Part shown: piece after piece, positions 11,473 to 24,138 of the stretch
Layout of the letters: every line of letters starts with the position of its first letter
Numbering within the stretch: the first letter of the stretch is position 1
Assembly (NCBI RefSeq): GCF_036884655.1
Contig: NC_088356.1
Coordinates: 17,292,001-17,356,000 of the forward strand
Length of the DNA: 64,000 nt
Reading direction: 5' to 3'
Source of the DNA: Musa acuminata AAA Group
Taxonomy: Eukaryota > Streptophyta > Magnoliopsida > Zingiberales > Musaceae
Program-made: the position numbers and the translations under genes
The notes under the pieces: model-generated
The model's database searches: none
What the model was told of the DNA's origin: nothing
What the model saw: the letters and a program-made list of their open reading frames with translations, nothing else

Positions 11473-12885
11473 TGTTAGGATCAGAGTGGCACTAAGAGGG
11501 GGGGGTGAATTAGTGCAGCGGTAAAGTGTGATAAACTTTTGACGATTTAAACACTTTCGGAAACTTCGTACGATAAAAGTAACGTTTTCGTTTGAAACCG
11601 TTTTGATTGCGTTTTAACTTGAAGAGATAAGTAAGACGGAGACAAAGCAGTATAGCATTAAAGTGCAAATGGTTTGCAATAATATAAATGACAATAAGTA
11701 ACTGCAAACCAGAGATTACGTCGATTTTACAGTGGTTCGGTCAAATGACCTACATCCACTTGCGAGGCCCCTCTTCGATGAGGCTCCCACCTTCCACTAG
11801 CAAATCTCTTGAAAGGGAAGGGTAAATACCCCTCTTACAACTTTTACAAGCGGTTCACTCTTTTACAGATTTTCAGCAAGAAAGAAGGAGGTGAACACTA
11901 GCAAATTGAAAACAAGAAAGGCAAAGACTCTTCTAAGACTTTTCTCTCAATCACTTGCTGCACAAAAAGTTGTATTCTTAGCTGAGACTTGAGGGGTATT
12001 TATAGGCCTCAAGAGGATTCAAATTTGGGCTCCAAAAATTTGAATTCTCTTATGTTCCCGATGCTGGCGGTGCCACCGCCCAGCCAAGCGGTGCCACCGC
12101 CCAGCGCTCGAGTGCTGGGCGGTGCAACCGCCCAGCCCAGGAGGTGTCACCGCCCAGCTCTCGGGTGCTGGGCGGTGCCACCACCCAGCCTAGGCGGTGC
12201 CACCGCCTAGGCCAATTCAGCTCACTGGTTGGGCTCCAAACTTGGCCCAAACCAGTCCGAACTCGGGCCCAATTGGCCCCTACTTGGGTTATAGGATTAA
12301 CACCTAATCCTAACCCTAATTAACGTGCTAACTACGAATTTAAAGACATTTTCTAAGCTATTACAAAGTCCGTAAGTCAAGACTTCTTCCGGCGAGCTTC
12401 CCGACGAACCTTCGGACTTTCGTCGAACTCTCGAACTCCCAACGAATCCTTCGCGCTTGACTCCAGTACTTTGTTTCGCTTTATGTCTTCATCGTTATCG
12501 TAGTTAATCCTGCACACACAAGCAAAAACTCTACTCCGATCTAGATAATTATTATAAAGCGAATTGACATTCTGTTGCCCGGCACGTCATTGGTTGGCAC
12601 TTCGTCCGATTCTTCGGCGTATCGTCCTCTCTTGCGGCTTGTTGCCCAATCGACGGTTGACCTCCACAACGCCGATATCCTTGGCGCAATTCTGCTCTTG
12701 GCCCGATGCCCGACATCCGAAGCCTTTTGCCATCCAATATCCTAACGTGATCTCCTCCGGCGCAACGTCAATTCCTCCTGCCTTAATTGTCTAATCCAGA
12801 TCGAGTAGACCTACATCACTCAAAATGCAGTTAAACGTAAACATAATTATCAATTGGTTTCATCATCAAAATACGAGATTCAACA
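11473..12885 (-). repeat. Element N LTR1 (outer 3' LTR)
   Basis: 1,413 bp, about 200 bp shorter than LTR2 and LTR3 because of a deletion near 12398 between short AGCTTCC/GACGAACC repeats in the GGAAG-rich array. The TATA box (minus) is at 11997-12004. The palindrome array at 12063-12212 has six GGCGGTGCCACCGCC-type units. The PPT (minus) adjoins at 12886-12900. Confidence 0.92.
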
Positions 12886-15747
12886 ATCTCCCCCTTTTTG
12901 ATGATGACAACCAATTGATGACGAAGTTAAACTTGACTCCCGGAGTTTAAACAAACTCCCCCTATCAATATGCCATATTGATAGAACCTTGAATTAAAAC
13001 TGAATTCAAGTCATTGCAATATTCATCATGAATACTTGCAACACGTCATTATGAACTCATGCATAGACTTATGCATATCATGTCATCAACATACTTCTCC
13101 CCCTTTGTCATCAACAAAAAGGAGAAGTACAACTATTCTTTGTGTTTGTAATATAAGTTCAACTCATTGCATGAAAAACATAATATTAAGTTTTATTATC
13201 ATGCAGTTTTGAAGCTAGAAAATTTAGCAAGTAATGCATCATGCTTTGGACATTCAAGCTATCAAGTTTTAGATATGCAAGTTTTACAGCATACAAGATA
13301 GCACTTTTGGTAATGTTCAAGATAGCAAGTTCTACATCATGCAAGCTAGCAATATTGAGATGTTCAAGAAAGCAACTCTTGCTTCTTGAAATATGCAAAT
13401 TTGTCAAGTTTTGCTAGATGTGCAAGTTAGCATTTTTGCCTCTTAAGATAGGCAAGATAGCACATTTGCTTCTTTTGAGATAGCAACTTTTTGCTTCTCT
13501 TTAGACTACAAGCTAGCAATTTTTACGATATGTAAGTTTCACAATATACAAGCTAGCAAAAATTTTGAAAGCAAATGCAAGATAGCTTTCTTGTGTAAGG
13601 CCATAATTATTGCTTCCTATTGCAATGTGCAAGTTGCATGTTTTGCTTCTTGAGATAGGCAAGATAGCACTTTTACAATTTTTGTTTCTTAAGATAGGCA
13701 AGCTTCTGATGTTCAAAATAACCAGCTCTTTCTTCTAGAAGTGTCATTTTTGCTTTCTTTGCAAAGTGTAAGCTAGCAAAATGTTTGAAAAAGTGATCAA
13801 GTTTTACAACATACAAGCTAGCAAAAATGCCAAACTAGCAAGAGATAATGTTTTACATAAGGCAAGCAAACAATTTGGCAAATGTTACATTTGCATATTC
13901 TCTTTTGAGAAGTGCAATTTTTGCTTTCATCTTGAATTGTGCAAGCTAGTTAGTTTGCCTCTTTTCATGATGTCCACGCTAGAAATTCTTGCTCCCCCTT
14001 TGTCATTGTCAAAAAGAAGGGAAGACCCTTATATCAATTTTCATATTATGATAAAGGTAAGTATCATTCTTATTTGTGCATTATTATATATTCAAATTAA
14101 AACATACACAATTTCAATAACCTTATTTTTCATGCATGATACCGAAAAATAAATCAATCATCATTAATAAGCATATCATACATGATACTCAAACATTAAA
14201 ATTTTCAAGCATTTATCAACATGTTGATCATGATACCAAACATTTATCATTTAAAGCATTCATGATACACATCATATGCAATAAATACATCATGTACATC
14301 ATTATCATAAGTATTGCATACATCATTTTAACTTTATGGATATTTCATCATTGCATGCATCATACCAAAACATTTCAAGCCATGCAAGCCATAAATACAA
14401 AGAAATCATGTCATGAAGGATAAAATCATTTGAATACTAAAAGACATGATTCATATAGTAAATATATTTTTAAAATAAAATATCAAGAAAAATCAGAGTA
14501 CAAAGAAGAGATCTTGTTTTAAAAGAAAAATCAAGTAATAACTCCAAGAACTCACAAGGAAAAATCATGATTCATTTAGAAAATCTCCTCTCAAGAGAAT
14601 ATCAAGTAAAATCGTAGAAGATCGATTAATGAGAAATTTTGATTTATAATAAAATCTCATGTATCGAATGTCGAGAAATCAAAATGATGATTTATATAAA
14701 AAAAATATCACAAGTTATATTCAAGAGAAAAATCATCATTCATTTTCAACTTATTCAATTTGTTATATTAATATTTCTTAGATATGCATGATACCAAAAC
14801 ATGGTTTTAAATTTTTAACATATAACATGCATAAATTGAAAGGAGAAGGGAAGAATTCAAACATACAAAGATTTTAACCATCTCATAAACAAATGTAAGA
14901 CCAAGTCATGAATCCAAAATTCCATGAATCAAAATGATCATCAAAGGTAATCTCATGTTATTCCAAGAAATCAATATCATGATTTTGATAAAACTCATTT
15001 CAAATTTAAATCATCAAAATCATCAAAATATCAACATTACTTTGAAGAGATTCAAAATGGTATACATAGATTTATCATAATAAACATCAAGATCAATAGG
15101 ATAGAGAAAAATATTTTTTCGAGGAAAAAATATTTTCCTCTTTTTATTGTTTCAATTCATATGATTTTATTTCACTTATACCAAATAAAAACATGTATAA
15201 TGTTTAAAACCGAAAGTGTAAGATTTATTACAACAAAGATTAATAAGGCACTTTCATTATGGTAAAAATCAATAATCCATAAATCACAAGATTCATATGC
15301 ATCATTTTAAAATTTATTAAGCATGATCATTATGCATAACACTAAAACATGATTTCCAAATGTTTAATATTTTCATTACATCATTATGCAATGGTTTCAT
15401 TGAACATAATTTTGAATGATTCTTATAGATAACTAAAACTTCTTTAGTTTTAATTTATGTGATTGACTTAATATTAGCATGCTCAAGTTTTGTTCTTATG
15501 TCAAAAACATACATCATGTTTGAAAACCAAAGACAAGGTTTAAAAAAAATATCATAAAGCCTTCCATATAAAAACCATGCATCATCATTGAAAGTTAATA
15601 TGGAAATCATCAAAATACACATTCTTGCTTCTCAAGCACATATATATGATTATTTAAATCTAACATTTTATTCTATTAACATAAAACATACAATTTTCAA
15701 GAAAAATAATTATTCAAAAGAAAAGAGAAAATGCATCTTGGAAAACA
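12886..15747 (-). other. Element N internal 1: non-coding region
   Basis: About 2.9 kb, AT-rich and without pol remnants. From the LTR side it holds the PPT (12886-12900), PPT-like tracts (13095-13110 and 13991-14001), an array of roughly 35-45-bp degenerate repeats containing GCAAGCTAGCAA and TTTTGCTTCTTTTGAGAT (about 13200-13960), then long runs of ATCATGATACC-like and TCAAGAAAAATCA-like sequence. The short ORFs in it are low-complexity and I do not regard them as genes. Confidence 0.85.
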
Positions 15748-16689
15748 TCAAGTAATTTCAAAATAATTCAAGAGAGTTGAGTTACTTACCTTGTAGTCGA
15801 AGCCCGTCAAAGCCCAATTCTCCGTTTCACCTTTGGAAGTTCTTGATTCATCCTTGGTTGCCTTCCTCTTCTTTGGCCTCTTCCTCCGTTCAAGTTCATT
15901 GTTTATTTTAGATTTTTGTTTAATAAACTTATTAAGATTTAGTGTTCGAAGTTCAAGTTCATCATTGTCCTCATCACTTGAGTCATCGCTCAAGTGGTAT
16001 TCATTTGTTCGGAGTTTCAAATCCTTTCTATTCTTTGGAAGGTGATTTTGTTCATCATATTCATCATGTGCATTGTGCACCATTTCATATGTCATCAACA
16101 AACCAATTAGTTCTTCAAGTGAAAAAATATTTAAATATTTTGTTTCTTGTATTGCAGTTATTTTAGAATCCCACCTTTTTCGAAGGGATCTTAAGATCTT
16201 GTTTACGAGATCAAAATTCGAAAAAGATATACCAAGAACTTTTAGATTATTGACGACATCCGTGAAACGGGTGTACATGTCGCCTATAGTCTCGCTTGGT
16301 TCCATTTGAAAAAGCTCAAAATCATGCAATAAAATGTTAACTTTCGAGTCTTTGACTCTACTAGTTCCCTCGTGCGTGATTTCAAGTGTTCGCAAAATAT
16401 CAAAAGCCGTTTCGCACGTAGAAATCTGATTGAACTCATTTTTGTCTAAAGCGCAAAATAAGGCATTCATAGCCTTTGCGTTTAAAGAAAAATACTTCTT
16501 CTCCAAATCCGACCATTCGTTCATCGGTTTAGAGGGAAGTTGAAAACCATTTTCAACGATATTCCATAAATCCAAATTCATAGAAATCAAGAAAACTCTC
16601 ATTCGAGGTTTCCAATAAGTGTAGTCCAATCAGTTAAACAACGGTGGACGAAAAACCGATAAGCTCTTTTGAAAGCCATAAAGAGTCAT
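15748..16689 (-). pseudogene. Element N copy 1 gag, zinc knuckle absent
   Basis: Copia gag (UBN2-type capsid region) on the minus strand. The natural ATG is at 16687-16689, but a TGA at 16630-16632 interrupts the conserved FNxLDYTYW motif. The next 293 codons are open: WKPRMRVFLISMNLDLWNIV, then NAKAMNALFCALDKNEF, then GDMYTRFTDVVNNLKVLG. The C-terminal part is acidic then basic (KRPKKRKATKDE) and ends YFEIT. The Cys-Cys-His-Cys knuckle present in the gag of element D is missing. Capsid assembly is the family role; RNA packaging through the knuckle would be lost. Confidence 0.88.
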
Positions 16690-16739
16690 TTCTCTCGGGT
16701 GTAAATCCGAAATGAGAAATACCGGGCTCTGAGACCAAT

Positions 16740-18360
16740 TGTTAGTATCGGAGTGGCACTAAGAGGGGGGGGGGTGAATTAGTGCAGCGGTAAAGTGTGA
16801 TAAACTTTTGACGATTTAAACACTTTCGGAAACTTCGTACGATAAAAGTAACGTTTTCGTTTGAAACCGTTTCGATTGCGTTTTAACTTGAAGAGATAAG
16901 TAAGACGGAGACAAAGCAGCATAGCATTAAAGTGCAAATGGTTTGCAATAATATAAATGACAATAAGTAACTGCAAACCAGAGATTACGCCGATTTTACA
17001 GTGGTTCGGTCAAATGACCTACATCCACTTGCGAGGCCCCTCTTCGATGAGGCTCCCACCTTCCACTAGCAAATCTCTTGAAAGGGAAGGGTAAATACCC
17101 CTCTTACAACTTTTACAAGCGGTTCACTCTCTTACAGATTTTCAGCAAGAAAGAAGGAGGTGAACACTAGCAAATTGAAAACAAGAAAGGCAAAGACTCT
17201 TCTAAGACTTTTCTCTCAATCACTTGCTGCACAAAAAGTTGTATTCTCAGCTGAGACTTGAGGGGTATTTATAGGCCCCAAGAGGATTCAAATTTTGGCT
17301 CCAAAAATTTGAATTCTCTTATGTTCCCGATGCTGGCGGTGCCACCGCCCAGCGCTCGGGTGCTGGGCGGTGCAACCGCCCAGCCCAGGAGGTGTCACCG
17401 CCCAGCTCTCGGGTGCTGGGCGGTGCCACCGCCCAGCCTAGGCGGTGCCACCGCCTAGGCCAATTCAGCTCACTGGTTGGGCTCCAAACTTAGCCCAAAC
17501 TAGTCCGAACTCGGGCCCAATTGGCCCCTACTTGGGTTATAGGATTAACACCTAATCCTAACCCTAATTAACATGCTAACTACGAATTTAAAGACATTTT
17601 CTAAGCTATTACAAAGTCCGTAAGTCAAGACTTTTTCCGGTGAGCTTCCGGCAAACTTCCGACGGTCTTCCGATAAACTCTCGGAAACCATTCTGCGGAC
17701 TCCCGGCAAGCTCCTAGACTTCACGATTTGATCTTGGCGAGTTCCAACGAGCTTCTTCGGTAAGCTCCGATCTTTCTCGGTGAGCTCCGCGAACTTCCAA
17801 CGAACCTTCCGGCGAGCTTCCGAAAAACCCTTCGGCAAGCTCCCTACTCATTTTCGGCTAGTTCCGGCAGCATTCCTGATGAACCTTCGGACTTCCGTCG
17901 AAATCTCAAACTCCCAACGAATCCTTCGCGCTTGACTCCAGTACTTTGTTTCGCTTTATGTCTTCATTGTTATCGTAGTTAATCCTGCACACACAAGCAA
18001 AAACTCTACTCCGATCTAGATAATTATTATAAAGCGAATTGACATTCTGTTGCCCGGCACGTCATTGGTTGGCACTTCGTCTGATTCTTCGGCGTATCAT
18101 CCTCTCTTGCGGCTTGTTGCCCAATCGGCGGTTGACCTCCGCAACGCCGATATCCTTGGCGCAATTCTGCTCTTGGCCCGATGCCCGACATCCGAAGCCT
18201 TTTTCCATCCAATATCCTAACGTGATCTCCTCCGGCGCAACGTCAATTCCTCCTGCCTTAATTGTCTAATCCTGATCGAGTAGACCTGCATCACTCAAAA
18301 TGCAGTTAAACATAATCATAATTATCAATTGGTTTCATCATCAAAATACGAGATTCAACA
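16740..18360 (-). repeat. Element N LTR2 (central, shared LTR)
   Basis: 1,621 bp. The TATA box (minus) is at 17266-17273. The palindrome array at 17334-17458 has five units. The GGAAG-rich array (minus) is at about 17630-17900. The PBS next to 16739 is altered (GAGACCA where the other copies have GATACCA). No 5-bp duplication flanks this LTR, as expected for an LTR shared by two tandem internals. Confidence 0.92.
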
Positions 18361-21218
18361 ATCTCCCCCTTTTTGATGATGACAACCAATTGATGACGGA
18401 GTTAAACTTGACTCCCGGAGTTTAAACAAACTCCCCCTATCAATATGCCATATTGATAGAACCTTGAATTAAAACTGAATTCAAGTCATTGCAATATTCA
18501 TCATGAATACTTGCAACACGTCATTATGAACTCATGCATAGACTTATGCATATCATGTCATCAACATACTTCTCCCCCTTTGTCATCAACAAAAAGAAGT
18601 ACAACTATTCTTTGTGTTTGTAATATAAGTTCAACTCATTGCATGAAAAACATAATATTAAGTTTTATTATCATGCAGTTTTGAAGCTAGAAAATTTAGC
18701 AAGTAATGCATCATGCTTAGGACATTCAAGCTATCAAGTTTTAGATATGCAAGTTTTACAGCATACAAGATAGCACTTTTGGTAATGTTCAAGATAGCAA
18801 GTTCTACATCATGCAAGCTAGCAATATTGAGATGTTCAAGAAAGCAACTCTTGCTTCTTGAAATATGCAAATTTGTCAAGTTTTGCTAGATGTGCAAGTT
18901 AGCATTTTTGCCTCTTAAGATAGGCAAGATAGCACATTTGCTTCTTTTGAGATAGCAACTTTTTGCTTCTCTTTAGACTACAAGCTAGCAATTTTTACGA
19001 TAAGTAAGTTTCACAATATACAAGCTAGCAAAAATTTTGAAAGCAAATGCAAGATAGCTTTCTTGTGTAAGCTCATAATTCTTGCTTCCTATTGCAATGT
19101 GCAAGTTGCAAGTTTTGCTTCTTGATATAGGCAAGATAGCACTTTTGCAATTTTTGTTTCTTAAGATAGGCAAGCTTCTGATGTTCAAAATAACAAGCTC
19201 TTTCTTCTAGAAGTGTCATTTTTGCTTTCTTTGCAAAGTGTAAGCTAGCAAAATGTTTGAAAAAGTGATCAAGTTTTACAACATACAAGCTAGCAAAAAT
19301 GCCAAACTAGCAAGAGATAATGTTTTACATAAGGCAAGCAAACAATTTGGCAAATGTTACATTTGCATCTTCTCTTTTGAGAAGTGTAATTTTTGCTTTC
19401 ATCTTGAATTGTGCAAGCTAGTTAGTTTGCCTCTTTTCATGATGTCCACGCTAGAAATTCTTGCTCCCCCTTTGTCATTGTAAAAAAGAAGGGAAGACCC
19501 TTATATCAATTTTCATATTATGATAAAGGTAAGTATCATTCTTATTTGTGCATTATTATATATTCAAATTAAAACATACACAATTTCAATAACCTTATTT
19601 TTCATGCATGATACCGAAAAATAAATCAATCATCATTAATAAGCATATCATACATGATACTCAAACATTAAAATTTTCAAGCATTTATCAACATGTTGAT
19701 CATGATACCAAACATTCACCATTTAAAGCATTCATGATACACATCATATGCAATAAATACATCATGTACATCATTATCATAAGTATTGCATACATCATTT
19801 TAACTTTATGAATATTTCATCATTGCATGCATCATACCAAAACATTTCAAGCCATGCAAGCCATAAATACAAAGAAATCATGTCATGAAGGATAAAATCA
19901 TTTGAATACCAAAAGACATGATTCATATAGTAAATATATTTTTAAAATAAAATATCAAGAAAAATCAGAGTACAAAGAAGAGATCTTGTTTTAAAAGAAA
20001 AATCAAGTAATAACTCCAAGAACTCACAAGGAAAAATCATGATTCATTTAGAAAATCTCCTCTCAAGAGAATATCAAGTAAAATCGTAGAAGATCGATTA
20101 ATGAGAAATTTTGATTTATAATAAAATCTCATGTATCGAATGTCGAGAAATCAAAATGATGATTTATATAAAAAAAATATCACAAGTTATATTCAAGAGA
20201 AAAATCATCATTCATTTTCAACTTATTCAATTTGTCATATTAATATTTCTTAGATATGCATGATACCAAAACATGGTTTTAAATCTTTAACATATAACAT
20301 GCATAAATTGAAAGGAGAAGGGAAGAATTCAAACATACAAAGATTTTAACCATCTCATAAACAAATGTAAGACCAAGTCATGAATCCAAAATTCCATGAA
20401 TCAAAATGATCATCAAAGGTAATCTCATGTTATTCCAAGAAATCAATATCATGATTTGATAAAACTCATTTCAAATTTAAATCATCAAAATCATCAAAAT
20501 ATCAACATTACTTTGAAGAGATTCAAAATGGTATACATAGATTTATCATAATAAACATCAAGATCAATAGGATAGAGAAAAATAATTTTTCAAGGAAAAA
20601 ATATTTTCCTCTTTTTAGTTGGTTCAATTCATATGATTTTATTTCACTTATACCAAATAAAAACATGTATAATGTTTAAAACCGAAAGTGTAAGATTTAT
20701 TACAACAAAGATTAATAAGGCACTTTCATTATGGTAAAAATCAATAATCCATAAATCACAAGATTCATATGCATAATTTTGAAATTTATTAAGCATGATC
20801 ATTATGCATGACACTAAAACATGGTTTCAAAATGTTTAATATTTTCATTACATCATTATGCAATGGTTTCATTGAACATAATTTTGAATGATTCTTATAG
20901 ATAACTAAAACTTATTTAGTTTTAATTTATGTGATTGACTTTATATTAGCATGCTCAAGTTTTGTTCTTATGTCAAAAACATACATCATGTTTGAAAACC
21001 AAAGACAAGGTTTAAAAAAAAATCATAAAGCCTTCCATATAAAAACCATGCATCATCATTGAAAGTTAATATGGAAATCATCAAAATACATATTCTTGCT
21101 TCTCAAGCACATATATATGATTATTTAAATCTAACATTTTATTCTATTAACATAAAACATACAATTTTCAAGAAAAATAATTATTCAAAAGAAAAGAGAA
21201 AATGCATCTTGGAAAACA
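18361..21218 (-). other. Element N internal 2: non-coding region
   Basis: Near-identical to 12886-15747, with the same PPT, GCAAGCTAGC-type array (about 18680-19440) and AT-rich tail. Differences are scattered single bases and short indels. Confidence 0.88.
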
Positions 21219-22159
21219 TCAAGTAATTTCAAAATAATTCAAGAGAGTTGAGTTACTTACCTTGTAGTCGAAGCCCGTCAAAGCCCAATTCTCCGTTTCA
21301 CCTTTGGAAGTTCTTGATTCATCCTTGGTTGCCTTCCTCTTCTTTGGCCTCTTCCTCCGTTCAAGTTCATTGTTTATTTTAGATTTTTGTTTAATAAACT
21401 TATTAAGATTTAGTGTTCGAAGTTCAAGTTCATCATTGTCCTCATCACTTGAGTCATCGCTCAAGTGGTATTCATTTGTTCGGAGTTCCAAATCCTTTCT
21501 GTTCTTTGGAAGGTGATTTTGTTCATCATGTTCATCATGTGCATTGTGCATCATTTCATATGTCATCAACAAACCAATTAGTTCTTCAAGTGAAAAAATA
21601 TTTAAATCTTTTTTTCTTGTATTGCGGTTATTTTAGAATCCCACCTTTTTGGAAGGGATCTTAAGATCTTGTTTACGATATCAAAATTCGAAAAAGATTT
21701 TCCAAGAACTTTTAGATTATTGATGACATCCGTGAAACGGGTGTACATGTCGCCTATAGTCTCGCTTGGTTGCATTTGAAAAAGCTCAAAATCATGCAAT
21801 AAAATGTTAACTTTCGAGTCTTTGACTCTACTAGTTCCCTCGTGCGTGATTTCAAGTGTTCGCAAAATATCAAAAGCCGTTTCGCACGTAGAAATCCGAT
21901 TGAACTCATTTTTGTCTAAAGCGCAAAATAAGGCATTCATAGCCTTTGCGTTTAAAGAAAAATACTTCTTCTCCAAATCCGACCATTCGTTCATCGGGTT
22001 AGAGGGAAGTTGAAAACCATTTTCAACGATATTCCATAAATCCAAATTCATAGAAATCAAGAAAACTCTCATTCGAGGTTTCCAATAAGTGTAGTCCAAT
22101 CAGTTAAACAACGGTGGACGAAAAACCGATAAGCTCTCTTGAAAGCCATAAAGAGTCAT
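21219..22159 (-). pseudogene. Element N copy 2 gag, zinc knuckle absent, extra frameshift
   Basis: Same gag as copy 1, with the same TGA in the FNxLDYTYW motif (near 22100-22102), so that nonsense change predates the duplication. It also has a frameshift near 21600 in a T-rich run, which splits the open frame into 165- and 117-codon pieces. It ends with the same YFEIT terminus. Confidence 0.88.
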
Positions 22160-22196
22160 TTCTCTCGGGTGTAAATCCGAAATGAGAAATACCGGG

Positions 22197-22208
22197 CTCT
22201 GATACCAA
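22197..22208 (-). promoter_or_regulatory. Primer-binding site of element N copy 2
   Basis: The minus strand reads TGGTATCAGAGC two bases inside LTR3, the standard complement of the plant initiator-methionine tRNA 3' end used by Copia elements. Confidence 0.85.
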
Positions 22209-22209
22209 T

Positions 22210-23805
22210 TGTTAGTATCGGAGTGGCACTAAGAGGGGGGGGGGTGAATTAGTGCAGCGGTAAAGTGTGATAAACTTTTGACGATTTAAACACTTTCGGA
22301 AACTTCGTACGATAAAAGTAACGTTTTCGTTTGAAACCGTTTCGATTGCGTTTTAACTTGAAGAGATAAGTAAGACAGAGACAAAGCAGTATAGCATTAA
22401 AGTGCAAATGGTTTGCAATAATATAAATGACAATAAGTAACTGCAAACCAGAGATTACGCCGATTTTACAGTGGTTCGGTCAAATGACCTACATCCACTT
22501 GCGAGGCCCCTCTTCGATGAGGCTCCCACCTTCCACTAGCAAATCTCTTGAAAGGGAAGGGTAAATACCCCTCTTACAACTTTTACAAGCGGTTCACTCT
22601 CTTACAGATTTTCAGCAAAAAAGGAGGTGAACACTAGCAAATTGAAAACAAGAAAGGCAAAGACTCTTCTAAGACTTTTCTCTCAATCACTTGCTGCACA
22701 AAAAGTTGTATTCTCAGCTGAGACTTGAGGGGTATTTATAGGCCTCAAGAGGATTCAAATTTGGGCTCCAAAAATTTGAATTCTCTTATGTTCCCGATGC
22801 TGGCGGTGCCACCGCCCAGCGCTCGGGTGCTGGGCGGTGCAACCGCCCATCCCAGAAGGTGTCACCGCCCAGCTCTCGGGTGCTGGGCGGTGCCACCGCC
22901 TAGGCCAATTCAGCTCACTGGTTGGGCTCTAAACTTGGCCCAAACCAGTCGGAACTCGGGCCCAATTGGCCCCTACTTGGGTTATAGGATTAACACCTAA
23001 TCCTAATCCTAATTAATGTGCTAACTACGAATTTAAAGACATTTTCTAAGCTATTACAAAGTCCGTAAGTCAAGACTTCTTTCGGTGAGCTTCCGGCAAA
23101 CTTCCGACGGTCTTCCGATAAACTCTCGGAAACCATTCTGCGGACTCTCGGCAAGCTCCTAGACTTCACGATTTGATCTTGGCGAGTTCCAACGAGCTTC
23201 TTCGGTAAGCTCCGATCTTTCTCGCTGAGCTCCGCGAACTTCCAACGAACCTTCCGGCGAGCTTCCGAAAAACCCTTCGGCAAGCTCCCTACTCATTCTT
23301 GGCTAGTTCCGGCAGCATTCCCGACGAACCTTCGGACTTCCGTCGAACTCTCGAACTCCCAATGAATCCTTCGCGCTTGACTCCAGCACTTTGTTCCGCT
23401 TTATGTCTTCATCATTATCGTAGTTAATCCTGCACACACAAGCAAAAACTCTACTCCGATCTAGATAATTATTATAAAGCGAATTGACATTCTGTTGCCC
23501 GGCACGTCATTGGTTGGCACTTCGTCCGATTCTTCGGCGCATCGTCCTCTCTTGCGGCTTGTTGCCCAATCGGCGGTTGACCTCCGCAATGCCGATATCC
23601 TTGGCGCAATTCTGCTCTTGGCCCGATGCCCGACGTCCGAAGCCTTTTGCCATCCAATATCCTAACGTGATCTCCTCCGGCGCAACGTCAATTCCTCCTG
23701 CCTTAATTGTCTAATCCTTATCGAGTAGACCTGCATCACTCAAAATGTAGTTAAACATAAACATAATTATCAATTGGTTTCATCATCAAAATATGAGATT
23801 CAACA
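22210..23805 (-). repeat. Element N LTR3 (outer 5' LTR)
   Basis: 1,596 bp. The TATA box (minus) is at 22733-22740. The palindrome array at 22800-22903 has only four units. The GGAAG-rich array (minus) is at about 23080-23360. It ends TTCAACA at 23805, followed by the GATGC duplication. Confidence 0.92.
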
Positions 23806-24089
23806 GATGCTGGTGGCCTCGATAGAAGAGGAATCGGAGGAGTGGATGTAGGTCACGACGATTGAACCACTATAAATTAGTTTACATTTCTGTTTTGCCA
23901 TTTTTCTTAACTGCAAACTGCCTTCCTTGCTTTACATCAACTACACTTCCATATGCTTTCAATTTAAAGATCTTTCTGAAACGATTTTCGTAGAAATCAT
24001 ATTTTATCGTATGAAGGTTTTTCTAACCGACATAATTTTTACCGCTGCACTAATTCACCCCCCCTCTTAGTGTCGACTCATTCCTAACA
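23806..24089 (+). repeat. 5' LTR of element B, remainder, with right GATGC duplication
   Basis: 23806-23810 is the right copy of the GATGC duplication. The LTR then resumes with TGGTGGCCTCGATAG, as in the intact 3' LTR, and ends TTCCTAACA at 24089. Confidence 0.92.
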
Positions 24090-24091
24090 AT

Positions 24092-24103
24092 TGGTATCAG
24101 AGC
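24092..24103 (+). promoter_or_regulatory. Primer-binding site of element B
   Basis: TGGTATCAGAGC two bases after the LTR end, complementary to the initiator-methionine tRNA 3' end. Confidence 0.9.
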
Positions 24104-24138
24104 CTTGTATTTCTCATTTGATTTAACACCTAAGAGAA

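Larger units (their letters stand above)
11473..23805 (-). mobile_element. Element N: three-LTR gag-only Sirevirus derivative
   Basis: A 12.3-kb minus-strand structure has the order LTR1 (11473-12885), internal 1 (12886-16739), LTR2 (16740-18360), internal 2 (18361-22209), LTR3 (22210-23805). The internals are near-identical, about 3.85 kb each, and each carries a PBS, a reduced gag and a PPT but no pol. Perfect GATGC duplications flank only the outer LTRs. This is the expected product of one insertion followed by unequal recombination between LTRs, giving a tandem duplication. The element lies inside the 5' LTR of B. Mobility would require pol in trans. Confidence 0.92.

Noticed and set aside
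12063..12212. Possible CRISPR-like array of regularly spaced short repeats
   Set aside because: A eukaryotic retrotransposon LTR; units are degenerate dyads with 5-15-bp spacers, no cas genes, and the arrays lie upstream of LTR TATA boxes.
13781..14423. ORFs of 123 and 95 codons in the N non-coding region
   Set aside because: Encoded by AT-rich degenerate repeats, duplicated with the element and without recognisable domains.
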